Notes under the pieces: generated by a model
Told to the model about the DNA's origin: nothing
The model's database searches: none
The model's input: only the letters and a program-made list of their open reading frames with translations
Shown: piece by piece, positions 1 through 11,036 of the stretch
Numbering within the stretch: position 1 is the first letter of the stretch
Layout of the letters: each line of letters starts with the position of its first letter
Source: Pseudomonas paraglycinae
GTDB lineage: Bacteria; Pseudomonadota; Gammaproteobacteria; Pseudomonadales; Pseudomonadaceae
Assembly: GCF_021601625.1 (NCBI RefSeq)
Contig: NZ_BQHR01000010.1
Coordinates: 186,001 to 250,000 of the forward strand
DNA: 64,000 nucleotides
Direction: 5' to 3'
Translations under genes and position numbers: made by a program

Positions 1-2
1 CG

Positions 3-3034
<3,032 letters not shown>

Positions 3035-3043
3035 GGACTTTTG

Positions 3044-3865
3044 ATGGATCGTTACGTCGTTTTCGGTAACCCGATCGGCCACAGCAAGTCGCCGATGATT
3101 CACAAACTGTTCGCCGAACAGACCGGGCAAAGCCTCGACTACAGCACCCTGCTGGCGCCGCTCGAGGATTTTTCCGGCTGCGCCACGGCGTTTTTCCGGG
3201 AAGGTCGCGGCGCCAACGTGACCGTGCCGTTCAAGGAAGACGCCTATCGCCTGGCCAACAGCCTGACCGCCCGCGCCGAACGCGCGGGTGCGGTGAACAC
3301 CCTGAGCAAACTGGCCGACGGCAGCCTGCTCGGTGATAACACCGACGGCGCCGGGCTGGTGCGGGATCTGACGGTCAACGCCGGGTTCAGCCTCACCGGC
3401 AAACGCATTTTGCTGCTTGGCGCCGGTGGCGCAGTGCGCGGTGCGCTGGAGCCGTTGCTGGCGGAGAAACCGGCCTCGGTGATCATCGCCAACCGCACGG
3501 TGGACAAGGCCGAGCTGCTGGCCGAACTGTTCTGCGACCTGGGGCCGGTGTCGGCCAGTGGTTACGACTGGTTGCGCGAGCCGGTGGACGTGATCATCAA
3601 CGCCACCTCCGCCAGCCTCACTGGCGACGTGCCGCCGATTGCCCCAAGCCTGATCGAGCCCGGCAAGACGCTGTGCTACGACATGATGTACGGCAAGGAA
3701 CCGACCGCGTTCTGCCGCTGGGCCAGCGAGCATGGCGCAGGCGTGGTGATGGACGGCTTGGGCATGCTGGCCGAACAGGCTGCCGAAGCGTTCTTCCTGT
3801 GGCGCGGTGTGCGTCCGGACACTGCGCCGGTTCTGGCGGAATTGCGTCGGCAGTTGGCGCTGTAA
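3044..3865 (+). CDS. aroE: Shikimate dehydrogenase (NADP+)
   Basis: 273 aa. It reduces 3-dehydroshikimate to shikimate in aromatic amino acid synthesis. The shikimate-binding start ([15 protein letters not shown]), the catalytic Lys in [11 protein letters not shown], the [11 protein letters not shown] motif and the [10 protein letters not shown] dinucleotide site are all present. ATG 3044 is preferred over the TTG one codon earlier, because CTGAGGA is well spaced from it. It follows hemF by 9 bp, as in other pseudomonads. It ends 7 bp from the convergent SulP gene stop, leaving no room for a separate terminator. Confidence 0.97.
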   Translation: MDRYVVFGNPIGHSKSPMIHKLFAEQTGQSLDYSTLLAPLEDFSGCATAFFREGRGANVTVPFKEDAYRLANSLTARAERAGAVNTLSKLADGSLLGDNTDGAGLVRDLTVNAGFSLTGKRILLLGAGGAVRGALEPLLAEKPASVIIANRTVDKAELLAELFCDLGPVSASGYDWLREPVDVIINATSASLTGDVPPIAPSLIEPGKTLCYDMMYGKEPTAFCRWASEHGAGVVMDGLGMLAEQAAEAFFLWRGVRPDTAPVLAELRRQLAL

Positions 3866-3872
3866 GGCGCCC

Positions 3873-5441
3873 TCAGTCCTCGAACCGGATCGGGCATTTC
3901 TCCGGCCCTTCGAGTTTGCGCAACTCCTCCACCACCTGCGGTCGCGCCTGACGCAAGGTCAGGCTGCGATCCTGGCGCAGAAGCCGCCGGGCTTCCTGAT
4001 GGAGCATTTCCACGCCTGAATAGTCGATGAAGTTGATCTGCTGCGCCTCGATCACCACCCGCGCGCCATGCATCCGTTGCAGGCGTACTTGCAGGTAGTG
4101 GCTCGCGCCGAAAAAGATCGACCCGCCGACCCGCAACACATCGTCTTCACCATCGCGCCAATGCTGCACCCTCGGCTGCGAAGTGCGCTTGAGGTAAAAA
4201 AACAACGAGGCCAGCACGCCGGCATAGATCGCCGTCTGCAATTCCAGCAGCAACGTGGCGACGCAGGTCAGGCTCATCACCACAAATTCCGCCCGGCTGA
4301 CCCGCAGCAACGCGCGAATGCCGCGATGATCCACCAGTCCCCAGGCGATCAGCAGAATGCTGCCGGCCATGGCCGGAATCGGAATGTGCGCGATCAGCCC
4401 GGCACCGAAGATCGCGAACAACGCCACCCACAACGCCGAAAACACCCCGGCCAGCGGCGAACAGGCCCCGGCCTCGTAGCTCAGCCCGGAACGGGTGAAC
4501 GAGCCGGCCGACAACGATCCCGAAAAGAACGCCCCGACAATGTTCGAAAGACCCTGGGCGCGGACTTCCTGGTTGGCGTCGAGCAGCTGTTGCGAGCGTG
4601 CGGAAATTGAACGGGCAATCGACAGGCTGGTGACCAGCCCGAGCATGCCCACCGCCACGGCGCTGGGCAGCAGGCGCAGGATCAGGTCCATATCCAGCGG
4701 CAATCCACTGAACGGCGGCAAGCGCCCGACAAACGCGCTGACCAGTTGAACATGGCCGAACATCGCCGGCCACAGCCACACCACCAGACTGCCGAGGACC
4801 AAGGTCATCAACAGCGTCGGCCAGCGCGGCAGCCATTGTTTGAGCAACGCACCGACCACCACCGTCGCCACACCAAGAACCAGCGACGGTTGATCCACCG
4901 CCCCGAGATGGCGCAGCAGATCCATCAGGCTGGCCAGCGCCGTGGCCTTGGCCGGCAGATCCAGCCCCAGCAGGTTCGGCAATTGACCGATGGCAATCAC
5001 CACCGCAGCGCCGAGGGTGAAACCCAGCACTACGGAATGTGAGACGAAATTCACCAGCGCGCCGAAGCGCAACAGGCCGAGCAGCCACTGGAAAATCCCG
5101 GCAAGGAAGGTCAGCAGCAGGATCAGGGTGATGTAGTCCTGTGACGCAGGCACGGCCAACGGACTGACACTGGCGAACAGCACAATCGAAATCGCTGCCG
5201 TCGGCCCGCAGATCAGATGCCACGACGAGCCCCACAGGCAGGCGATCAACACCGGGACGATGGCGGCATAGAGCCCGTATTCCGGTGGGAGACCGGCGAT
5301 CAAGGCGTAGGCAATCGACTGGGGCAACGCGAGAATCGCCCCGCTGAGGCCGACGACCAGGTCCCGCCCGACGCTGGCGCGAGTCTGCCGAGGCAGCCAG
5401 GTCAGGAAGGGGAAAAGTGAGCGACGGCTGGGGAGGGCCAT
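3873..5441 (-). CDS. SulP-family anion (sulfate) permease with STAS domain
   Basis: 522 aa. The N-terminal ~400 residues form the multi-helix SulP core (ALPQSIAYALIAGLPPEYGLY, CGPTAAIS, QGLSNIVGAFFSGS). A C-terminal cytoplasmic STAS domain follows (VVIEAQQINFIDYSGVEML). It is an inner-membrane inorganic anion transporter; the substrate is inferred to be sulfate. It lies downstream of betC and choX on the same strand, in the order also seen in P. aeruginosa. That suggests a role with the sulfate released from choline-O-sulfate. However, 269 bp holding a repeat element separates it from choX, so cotranscription is uncertain. Confidence 0.88.
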   Translation of the reverse strand: MALPSRRSLFPFLTWLPRQTRASVGRDLVVGLSGAILALPQSIAYALIAGLPPEYGLYAAIVPVLIACLWGSSWHLICGPTAAISIVLFASVSPLAVPASQDYITLILLLTFLAGIFQWLLGLLRFGALVNFVSHSVVLGFTLGAAVVIAIGQLPNLLGLDLPAKATALASLMDLLRHLGAVDQPSLVLGVATVVVGALLKQWLPRWPTLLMTLVLGSLVVWLWPAMFGHVQLVSAFVGRLPPFSGLPLDMDLILRLLPSAVAVGMLGLVTSLSIARSISARSQQLLDANQEVRAQGLSNIVGAFFSGSLSAGSFTRSGLSYEAGACSPLAGVFSALWVALFAIFGAGLIAHIPIPAMAGSILLIAWGLVDHRGIRALLRVSRAEFVVMSLTCVATLLLELQTAIYAGVLASLFFYLKRTSQPRVQHWRDGEDDVLRVGGSIFFGASHYLQVRLQRMHGARVVIEAQQINFIDYSGVEMLHQEARRLLRQDRSLTLRQARPQVVEELRKLEGPEKCPIRFED

Positions 5442-5502
5442 GGATCCTCTCGGTTTGGGATGGGTGGTGTGTGAAGGGTATCAGGGTGTCAATCAGGAAC
5501 AG

Positions 5503-5670
5503 CCCCCTCACCCTAACCCTCTCCCGGAGGGAGAGGGAACTTACCGAGGTGTCTGTTCGAAATCCATCGACCTGAACGTCTTCAGTCGAACTCAGTTTCT
5601 GAAACCAACGACGGTCAGCTCACTTTCCCCCTCGCTCAACTTGGGGTGGAGGGGGATGGGGTGAGGGGGG
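5503..5670. repeat. MITE-like repeat, copy 1
   Basis: A non-coding 168-bp block opens with CCCCCTCACCCTAACCCTCT and closes with the near reverse complement GGGGATGGGGTGAGGGGGG. Directly inside the left end is a small hairpin (CTCTCCCGGAGGGAGAG). The interior contains ACCGAGGTGTC and ATCGACCTGAA, both also found in the second copy at 50952-51142. The terminal inverted repeats, short length and lack of coding capacity fit a miniature mobile element or dispersed repeat. It fills most of the 269-bp gap between the SulP gene and choX. Confidence 0.7.
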
Positions 5671-5710
5671 AAAAGATCTAAAGCGAACTCAGACCTTCAG
5701 CACACCGCGA

Positions 5711-6628
5711 TCAAAGCTTCGCTTTAACCGCCGCCAATGCATCTTTGCCATCCACCGTTTTCACCCCATCAAGCCACTTGTCCAACACCGCCGGATTCGC
5801 CTTGATCCACGCCTTCACCGCCTCCGCATTGCTGACCTTCTTGTTCACCACCTCGGCCATGATGCTGTTCTCCATCTCCTGAGTGAACGAAAGATTGGTC
5901 AGCAATTTACCCACATTCGGACAGGCCTCGGCGTAGCCCTTGCGGGTCAGGGTGTAGACGCTACCCGTGTCGCCGAAGTACTTCTCGCCGCCCTTGAGGT
6001 AATGCATTTTCAGCTGCACGTTCATCGGGTGCGGGGTCCAGCCGAGGAAGGTGACGAATTTCTGCTTCTTCACCGCTCGCGAGACTTCGGCCAGCATCGC
6101 CTGTTCGCTGGACTCGATCAGCTTCCACTGGCCCAGGTCGAAGTCGTTCTTCTTGATGATCTCCTGCAGCGAGATATTCGCCGGCGCACCGGAGCCAATG
6201 CCGTAGATCTTCTTCTCGAATTTATCGGCGTACTTATTCAGGTCGGCAAAGTTATGCACACCCGCATCCCACACGTAATCCGGCACGGCCAGGGTGAATT
6301 CGGTGCCGTCGAGATTCTTCGCCAGTTGGGTGACGTCACCGGTGGCCACGAACTTGTCGTAGAAGCCCTGCTGCGCCGGCATCCAGTTGCCGAGGAACAC
6401 GTCAACCTGGCCATCCTTCAAGCCGCCAAAGGTGATCGGCACCGCGAGGGTGTCGACCTTGGCCTTGTAGCCCATGCCATCCAGCAGAAACCCGGTGATG
6501 GCGTTGGTCGCGGCGATGTCGCTCCAGCCGGGGTCGGCCATTTTCACCGTGTCGCAGCTCTCGGCGAACGCGGATGCGCTGCCCAGTGCCAGCAGACTGA
6601 CCGTCACGACTGTGGATAACTTGACCAT
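5711..6628 (-). CDS. choX: Choline ABC transporter substrate-binding protein
   Basis: 305 aa periplasmic protein with a signal peptide (MVKLSTVVTVSLLALGSASAFAES, cut after AFA). The mature part is an OpuAC/glycine-betaine-type binding domain. It starts CDTVKMADPGWSDIAATNAI and contains DVFLGNWMP and FLGWTPHPMN, the ChoX-type aromatic cage region. ATG 6628 is preferred because AAGGGGAAG precedes it and the signal peptide starts there; a longer in-frame start at 6694 would disrupt the signal. It lies 16 bp after betC and is probably in its operon. No permease or ATPase gene is nearby, so it must use a transporter encoded elsewhere. Confidence 0.93.
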   Translation of the reverse strand: MVKLSTVVTVSLLALGSASAFAESCDTVKMADPGWSDIAATNAITGFLLDGMGYKAKVDTLAVPITFGGLKDGQVDVFLGNWMPAQQGFYDKFVATGDVTQLAKNLDGTEFTLAVPDYVWDAGVHNFADLNKYADKFEKKIYGIGSGAPANISLQEIIKKNDFDLGQWKLIESSEQAMLAEVSRAVKKQKFVTFLGWTPHPMNVQLKMHYLKGGEKYFGDTGSVYTLTRKGYAEACPNVGKLLTNLSFTQEMENSIMAEVVNKKVSNAEAVKAWIKANPAVLDKWLDGVKTVDGKDALAAVKAKL

Positions 6629-6644
6629 GGACTTCCCCTTAACG

Positions 6645-8159
6645 TTATTGGTTTTGGCAGGGTTGTGGATAACGGGCCTTGCGCTCCAGGTCATCGAGGT
6701 CGATGTGGTTGCGCATGTACTGCTGACTGGCGTCCACCAGCGGCTGGTGATCCCAGCTCTTCAGCTTGCCGATCGTCAGCGCCTCGGAGACGAAGCGCCG
6801 GCGACGCTGGCTTTCGAGGACTTCACGGTGGATCGCCGGGATGTCCCACTTGGCCCGTGCTTCAGCAAGAAAATCGTCGAAAAGCTGGCGATGTTGCGGT
6901 GATTGGCTGAGTTCTTCCTGCTCGCGCGGATCGTTGTCCACATCGAAGAGTAGGCAAGGGTCGGTTTCGCTGTAGATAAATTTGAAGGCGCCACGGCGGA
7001 TCATCATCAGCGGACTGACAGTGCCTTCGGCCATGTATTCGCCGAATACCTCGTCGTGACCGCCCTGCCCTTGCAGATGTGGCACCAACGAACGGCCATC
7101 GAGCGGCAGACTTGGTTCCAGGCTGCCGCCGGCCAGTTCGACGAAGGTCGGCAACAGGTCGGCGGTGGAGACGGCAGAGCTGACACGGCCCGATTTGAAC
7201 TGACCGGGTGCACTTATCAACAGGGGCACTCGAGCGGCCATTTCGTACCAGTGCATTTTGTACCAGAGGCCCTTCTCTCCCAGCATGTCGCCATGGTCGC
7301 CGGAGAACACGATGACGGTGTCGTCCGTCAGCCCACAATCTTCGAGGGTTTGCAGAAGTTTGCCGACGTTGGCGTCGATATAACTGCATGCACCGAAGTA
7401 CGCGCGGCGTGCGTCGCGGATTTTATCCACAGGCAGCGGCTTGTCCCACAGGTCGTAGACCTTGAGCAAACGCTGGGAGTGCGGATCGAGTGAATGCTGA
7501 TCCGGCGTCGTCGGAAGCGGGATATTCGCATCGTCGTACAAATCCCAGAACGCCTTGGGAATCGTGTACGGATCGTGAGGGTGAGTCATCGACACGGTCA
7601 GGCAGAACGGCTGATCGCCGTCCTCGCGGATATGGTCGAACAGGTATTGCTGAGCCCTGAACACCACCTCTTCATCGAAATCGAGCTGGTTGGTACGCAC
7701 GCACGGGCCGGCCTGAAGCACCGAAGACATGTTGTGATACCAGCTCGGCCGCACGTCGGGCTCGTCCCAATTCACCGCCCAGCCGTAGTCGGCCGGATAA
7801 ATGTCACTGGTCAGGCGCTCTTCGTAACCGTGCAGTTGATCGGGGCCGCAGAAATGCATCTTGCCCGACAGCGCGGTGCGATAACCGAGGCGGCGCAAGT
7901 AATGCGCGTAAGTGGGAATGTCGGCGGGGAAATCGGCGGCGTTGTCGTAGGCGCCGATCTTGCTCGGCAACTGGCCGCTGACCAGGGTGAAGCGCGAAGG
8001 CGCGCACAGCGGGCTGTTGCAGTAGGCGGCATCGAACACCACGCCTTGTTCGGCGAGGCGGCTGAGATTCGGCAGTTTGATCGGCGATGGGCCGTAGAAC
8101 GGCAACATTGGCGCGGCCATTTGATCGGCCATGATGAAAAGAATGTTCTTGCGCTTCAT
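6645..8159 (-). CDS. betC: Choline-sulfatase
   Basis: 504 aa. It hydrolyses choline-O-sulfate to choline and sulfate, feeding glycine betaine synthesis and sulfur or carbon supply. It is a type I sulfatase: FIMADQM metal-binding start, then NSPLCAPSR in which the Cys of C-X-P-S-R would become formylglycine. GKMHFCGPDQLHGYE and FSGDHGDMLGEKGLWYK complete the active site. The C-terminal tail (WDHQPLVDASQQYMRNH) is typical of choline sulfatases. Start at ATG 8159, six codons inside the longest frame, where family similarity begins. It has no signal peptide, so it is cytoplasmic. It is the first gene of the betC-choX unit and divergent from the LysR regulator. Confidence 0.96.
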   Translation of the reverse strand: MKRKNILFIMADQMAAPMLPFYGPSPIKLPNLSRLAEQGVVFDAAYCNSPLCAPSRFTLVSGQLPSKIGAYDNAADFPADIPTYAHYLRRLGYRTALSGKMHFCGPDQLHGYEERLTSDIYPADYGWAVNWDEPDVRPSWYHNMSSVLQAGPCVRTNQLDFDEEVVFRAQQYLFDHIREDGDQPFCLTVSMTHPHDPYTIPKAFWDLYDDANIPLPTTPDQHSLDPHSQRLLKVYDLWDKPLPVDKIRDARRAYFGACSYIDANVGKLLQTLEDCGLTDDTVIVFSGDHGDMLGEKGLWYKMHWYEMAARVPLLISAPGQFKSGRVSSAVSTADLLPTFVELAGGSLEPSLPLDGRSLVPHLQGQGGHDEVFGEYMAEGTVSPLMMIRRGAFKFIYSETDPCLLFDVDNDPREQEELSQSPQHRQLFDDFLAEARAKWDIPAIHREVLESQRRRRFVSEALTIGKLKSWDHQPLVDASQQYMRNHIDLDDLERKARYPQPCQNQ

Positions 8160-8273
8160 GTGATCGCGGCATTCCATAGTGAATATTTATGCGACATTGC
8201 TGCGATCGAGCATGGATTCCCCGCAATATCCGGTAAAGCCCGCGCCGGACAATGACTAGGATAAGCACAGCTT
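8160..8273. promoter_or_regulatory. betC / LysR divergent promoter region
   Basis: This 114-bp gap separates the divergent betC and LysR genes and must hold both promoters plus the regulator's site. It is AT-richer than its surroundings (GAATATTTATGCG and CGCAATATCC). I do not see one unambiguous T-N11-A palindrome, so no exact operator is assigned. Confidence 0.45.
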
Positions 8274-9224
8274 ATGTATGAAGCCCTCGGTGTTTTGTCG
8301 CTGGACCTGTTGCGCGCCTTCGAGGCGGCGGCCCGTCATCGCAGTTTTACCGCTGCGGCGGTTGAGCTCGGCACGACGCAACCGGCGATCAGTCAGCAGA
8401 TCAAACGGCTGGAGGAACAGCTCGGAACGCGACTGTTCGATCGCATCTACCGGGGCATCGAACTGACCGAGGTCGGCTCGATCCTGTTCGAGCAGGTTAC
8501 CCTCGGTTTGCAGAATATCGACGCAGGATTGAGCGCGATCAGCACGCAACAGCAACATGAAGTGCTGCAGGTCGCCACCGATTTCGCTTTCGCCGCGTAT
8601 TGGCTGATGCCGCGTCTGCACCGCTTCCATGAAGCTTATCCACAGGTGGACGTGAGCCTGGTCACCAGCGAACGCAATCACAACATGCTGCGTCCGGATA
8701 TCGACGTTGCCGTTCTGTTCGGCGACGGTCGCTTCAAACAGGGCGAAAGTCACTGGTTGTTCAGCGAAGAAGTGTTTCCGGTGTGCAGCCCGCAACTGCT
8801 CAAGGATCGCCCCCTGCCCTTGCCGGCCCAGGCATTGATGGAGTTTCCGCTGCTGCACCTGCGCGGGGAAAACAGCAGTAACTGGTTCGATTGGAGCGGT
8901 CTCTTCCGCGCACTGAACATCAGCACGCCGCCAGCCCCGGGCCAGCTGCGCTTCGACAATTACACCTTGTTGATTCAAGCCGCGATTGGCGGTCAGGGTG
9001 TGGCGATCGGCTGGCGGCACCTTGTGGATAACTTGCTTACCCAGGGTCTGCTGTGCCGGCCGATCGCCGAAACCACCCTGTCGCGCCTCGGTTATTACGT
9101 GGTGCTGCCGCAGCGCAAACGCCGGGGCGCGTTGATCCAGACGTTCGTGGATTGGCTGATGGCTGAACAGGCGAGCAGCGCCGAATCCTTGGCCGGGCTG
9201 GCGCTGCCGTCGATTGCGGTGTAA
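8274..9224 (+). CDS. LysR-family regulator of choline-sulfate utilisation
   Basis: 316 aa LysR-type transcription factor. An N-terminal winged HTH occupies residues ~8-65 (LLRAFEAAARHRSFTAAAVE, then TTQPAISQQIKRLEEQLG). A C-terminal periplasmic-binding-like effector domain follows. It is divergent from betC with 114 bp between, the standard layout for a LysR protein controlling its neighbour. The family member in this position in pseudomonads is annotated as the choline-sulfate utilisation regulator. The inducer (choline sulfate or choline) is inferred, not visible. Its stop lies 4 bp from the stop of the convergent 9229-9888 gene. Confidence 0.9.
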   Translation: MYEALGVLSLDLLRAFEAAARHRSFTAAAVELGTTQPAISQQIKRLEEQLGTRLFDRIYRGIELTEVGSILFEQVTLGLQNIDAGLSAISTQQQHEVLQVATDFAFAAYWLMPRLHRFHEAYPQVDVSLVTSERNHNMLRPDIDVAVLFGDGRFKQGESHWLFSEEVFPVCSPQLLKDRPLPLPAQALMEFPLLHLRGENSSNWFDWSGLFRALNISTPPAPGQLRFDNYTLLIQAAIGGQGVAIGWRHLVDNLLTQGLLCRPIAETTLSRLGYYVVLPQRKRRGALIQTFVDWLMAEQASSAESLAGLALPSIAV

Positions 9225-9228
9225 CGGA

Positions 9229-9888
9229 TCAAGAGGCGGCGACAAAATCCACGTGCTGGCGCAGATGCAAATTCAGCCGCAGCTCATCGGCAATGCCCAC
9301 CGCCACCCGGTTCAGGCGCTCCAGCGGTTCGGCCAGACCCGGTTCGAGCGTGCGGCCGACCTGATTGAAATGCTCGATCGTCAGCCCGGCGACGCTGCGC
9401 GGTGCGTTCACCAGCGTCCAGTGCAGCGGGCTGCTTTGCAGGGCTTCGCGCACTTCTTCGGCGGCGTGGCGTTGCAATGGGTCTGCGTTTTCCGGATCGT
9501 CCAGTGCTTCGAATTCGCCGATGACAAACAGTCGCGAGATGTTCGCCGCCTGCAATCCGTCGATCAACGCATCCACCGCCAGCACCTGTTCCACCGGCCC
9601 CAGCACCACGGATTTCTCGACATGATCGCTGCTCAGCGGCAAGCCTGGCGCATTCAGCAGGCAGATCACCGCCGTGCTGCCGGCCACGCTCTGATTGACC
9701 CGCTCGGCATCGAGCAGATCGCCGCTTTTGGTGCGCAGCCCCGGCCGTGGCGCGAGCGCCGTCAGATCGTCGAGGATCGCGATGACTTCGTGCTGGCGAC
9801 GCAGCAGTTCAGCCATCAACGCACTGCCCAGGCTACTCATGGCACCATAGAGCACCACTTTCACCGCCGGGGTTTCGGCATTTTTCAT
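9229..9888 (-). CDS. NAD(P)-binding Rossmann-fold (SDR-like) protein
   Basis: 219 aa. It opens with a nucleotide-binding strand-loop-helix (VKVVLYGAMSSLGSALMAEL), then GDLLDAERV and a segment (VDALIDGLQAANISRLFVIG) typical of NAD(P)H-binding / NmrA-like proteins. The usual G-x-x-G-x-x-G is degenerate (GAMSSLG). No catalytic YxxxK is evident, so it may be a reductase or a redox-sensing protein. The ATG at 9888 is chosen because the upstream in-frame sequence (to 10062) is antisense to the dioxygenase gene and lacks similarity. Substrate unknown. Confidence 0.75.
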   Translation of the reverse strand: MKNAETPAVKVVLYGAMSSLGSALMAELLRRQHEVIAILDDLTALAPRPGLRTKSGDLLDAERVNQSVAGSTAVICLLNAPGLPLSSDHVEKSVVLGPVEQVLAVDALIDGLQAANISRLFVIGEFEALDDPENADPLQRHAAEEVREALQSSPLHWTLVNAPRSVAGLTIEHFNQVGRTLEPGLAEPLERLNRVAVGIADELRLNLHLRQHVDFVAAS

Positions 9889-9972
9889 GGCTGAGGTCCC
9901 TTTTGTTTTCCCTTGTATGGCGTGTGACATACGGGCAACGCCGAGGGTTCGAACCGATTCAGAGGGTTTGCG

Positions 9973-10299
9973 ATGCAGACGATCAAGGGTTATCACGCCC
10001 ACGTTTATTTCGACGCCAGCACGATCGAACAGGCGCGGGCGCTGTGTGAGCAGGCCGCGCAATTATTCCCATTGAAGATGGGCCGCGTGCATGAACGTCC
10101 GGTCGGCCCGCACCCGGACTGGAGCTGCCAGCTGGCCTTCGGCCCGGAGTTGATCGGCGATGTGCTGCCGTGGCTGGCGCTCAATCGCAAGGGACTGGTG
10201 GTGTTCCTGCACCCGGACACCGGCGATGACTTGCTCGATCACACCGAACACGCGATCTGGATGGGCGCGATGCGGCCGCTGGATCTGTCTGTTTTTTAA
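9973..10299 (+). CDS. DOPA 4,5-dioxygenase family protein
   Basis: 108 aa, the full length of this small family. YHAHVYFD near the start supplies the metal-ligand histidines. HERPVGPHPDWSCQLAF and VFLHPDTGDDLLDHTEHAIW carry the other conserved histidines. Fungal relatives cleave the ring of DOPA and other catechols. Bacterial members are small aromatic-ring-opening enzymes of uncertain physiological substrate. Its TAA stop directly abuts the stop of the convergent GFA gene with no base between. Confidence 0.85.
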   Translation: MQTIKGYHAHVYFDASTIEQARALCEQAAQLFPLKMGRVHERPVGPHPDWSCQLAFGPELIGDVLPWLALNRKGLVVFLHPDTGDDLLDHTEHAIWMGAMRPLDLSVF

Positions 10300-10701
10300 T
10301 CAGATGGTTTCTTCGGGCTCGCCCGGCAAATGCTCGTCCAGGTGCAGCCACGGCAACTGGCTGTCGGTCCAGATATGCCGCTCGGCGGCGGCCAGTTCTG
10401 GATGATCCAGTGTGGCAATCGTCAGATCGATGCTCTCGGGACTGAGCAACGTTACCAGCGCCAGTTGTGCGCCGCAGTTCGGACAGAAGAACCGGGCGCA
10501 ACTGGTCGATGAGTCATAGCGCGAAGGCGTCCCCGCCAGCCACTGGAAGTTCGCCGCCGGCAGCGTGATCCAGGTAGTGACGATGCCACCGCTGACCTTT
10601 CGACAGATCGAACAATGACAGTGGGCGATGTCCTGCAACGCGCCGCTGAACTGATAGCGGATATGTCCGCAATGGCAGCCACCGCCGTGCAACTCAGTCA
10701 T
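10300..10701 (-). CDS. GFA-family (glutathione-dependent formaldehyde-activating-like) zinc protein
   Basis: 133 aa. Zinc-binding cysteine pairs are seen as GCHCGHIRY near the N-terminus, AHCHCSICRK around residue 30 and FFCPNCGAQL around residue 75, the hallmark of the Gfa/CENP-V fold. Family members bind glutathione adducts, but most are functionally uncharacterised. There is no formaldehyde dehydrogenase gene nearby, so the enzymatic name is only a family label. It is transcribed towards the dioxygenase gene and their stop codons abut. Confidence 0.87.
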   Translation of the reverse strand: MTELHGGGCHCGHIRYQFSGALQDIAHCHCSICRKVSGGIVTTWITLPAANFQWLAGTPSRYDSSTSCARFFCPNCGAQLALVTLLSPESIDLTIATLDHPELAAAERHIWTDSQLPWLHLDEHLPGEPEETI

Positions 10702-11036
10702 CGCCCTGCCCTCCGCTTCCCGTGTTCATTGACTCTAGCCCGCATCCGACGGCCGGTTGGCCGTTCGCCCAAAGCTTTCTTGCGCGAAAGGTAGCTGAAA
10801 GGTTCCCCGATTAGGATCGCCCCCACTGCCGGCAACAGACCGGTTGGCCAACGCGTGTGATTGCTCGCACGACAGGCCCAATTAACAACAACAATGGTGA
10901 TTCTGATGTCCTCTGTAACCCGCCTCCTCCCACGCCTTTTTTCTGACACTCCGCTCGTACGCCTCGTGCTTCCCGTTCTGCGCTGATCCCGCCGATCCGC
11001 TCACTTACCTAGCCGCGCTACGCCTGGAGTATTCCC
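10702..11036. other. 335-bp intergenic region upstream of the citrate transporter
   Basis: It lies between the divergent GFA gene and the CitMHS gene and must contain both promoters. The GFA-proximal part has short GC-rich complementary segments (GGCCGGTTGGCC; CCGGTTGGCC again at about 10840). The CitMHS-proximal 140 bp is pyrimidine-rich and holds a possible 30-codon ORF (see 10894-10986). No hairpin with a U-tract and no clear sigma-54 site were found. Confidence 0.5.
10894..10986 (+). CDS. Possible 30-residue leader ORF before the citrate transporter
   Basis: An ATG at 10894 opens 30 codons ending TGA at 10984-10986, 50 bp before the CitMHS start. The peptide begins MVILMSSVTRLLPRLF and ends LVRLVLPVLR; it is rich in Leu, Val and Arg. 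An alternative ATG is at 10906. There is no convincing Shine-Dalgarno (an AACAACAACA tract precedes it), so it could equally be a chance ORF in a 5' leader. Confidence 0.2.
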   Translation: MVILMSSVTRLLPRLFSDTPLVRLVLPVLR

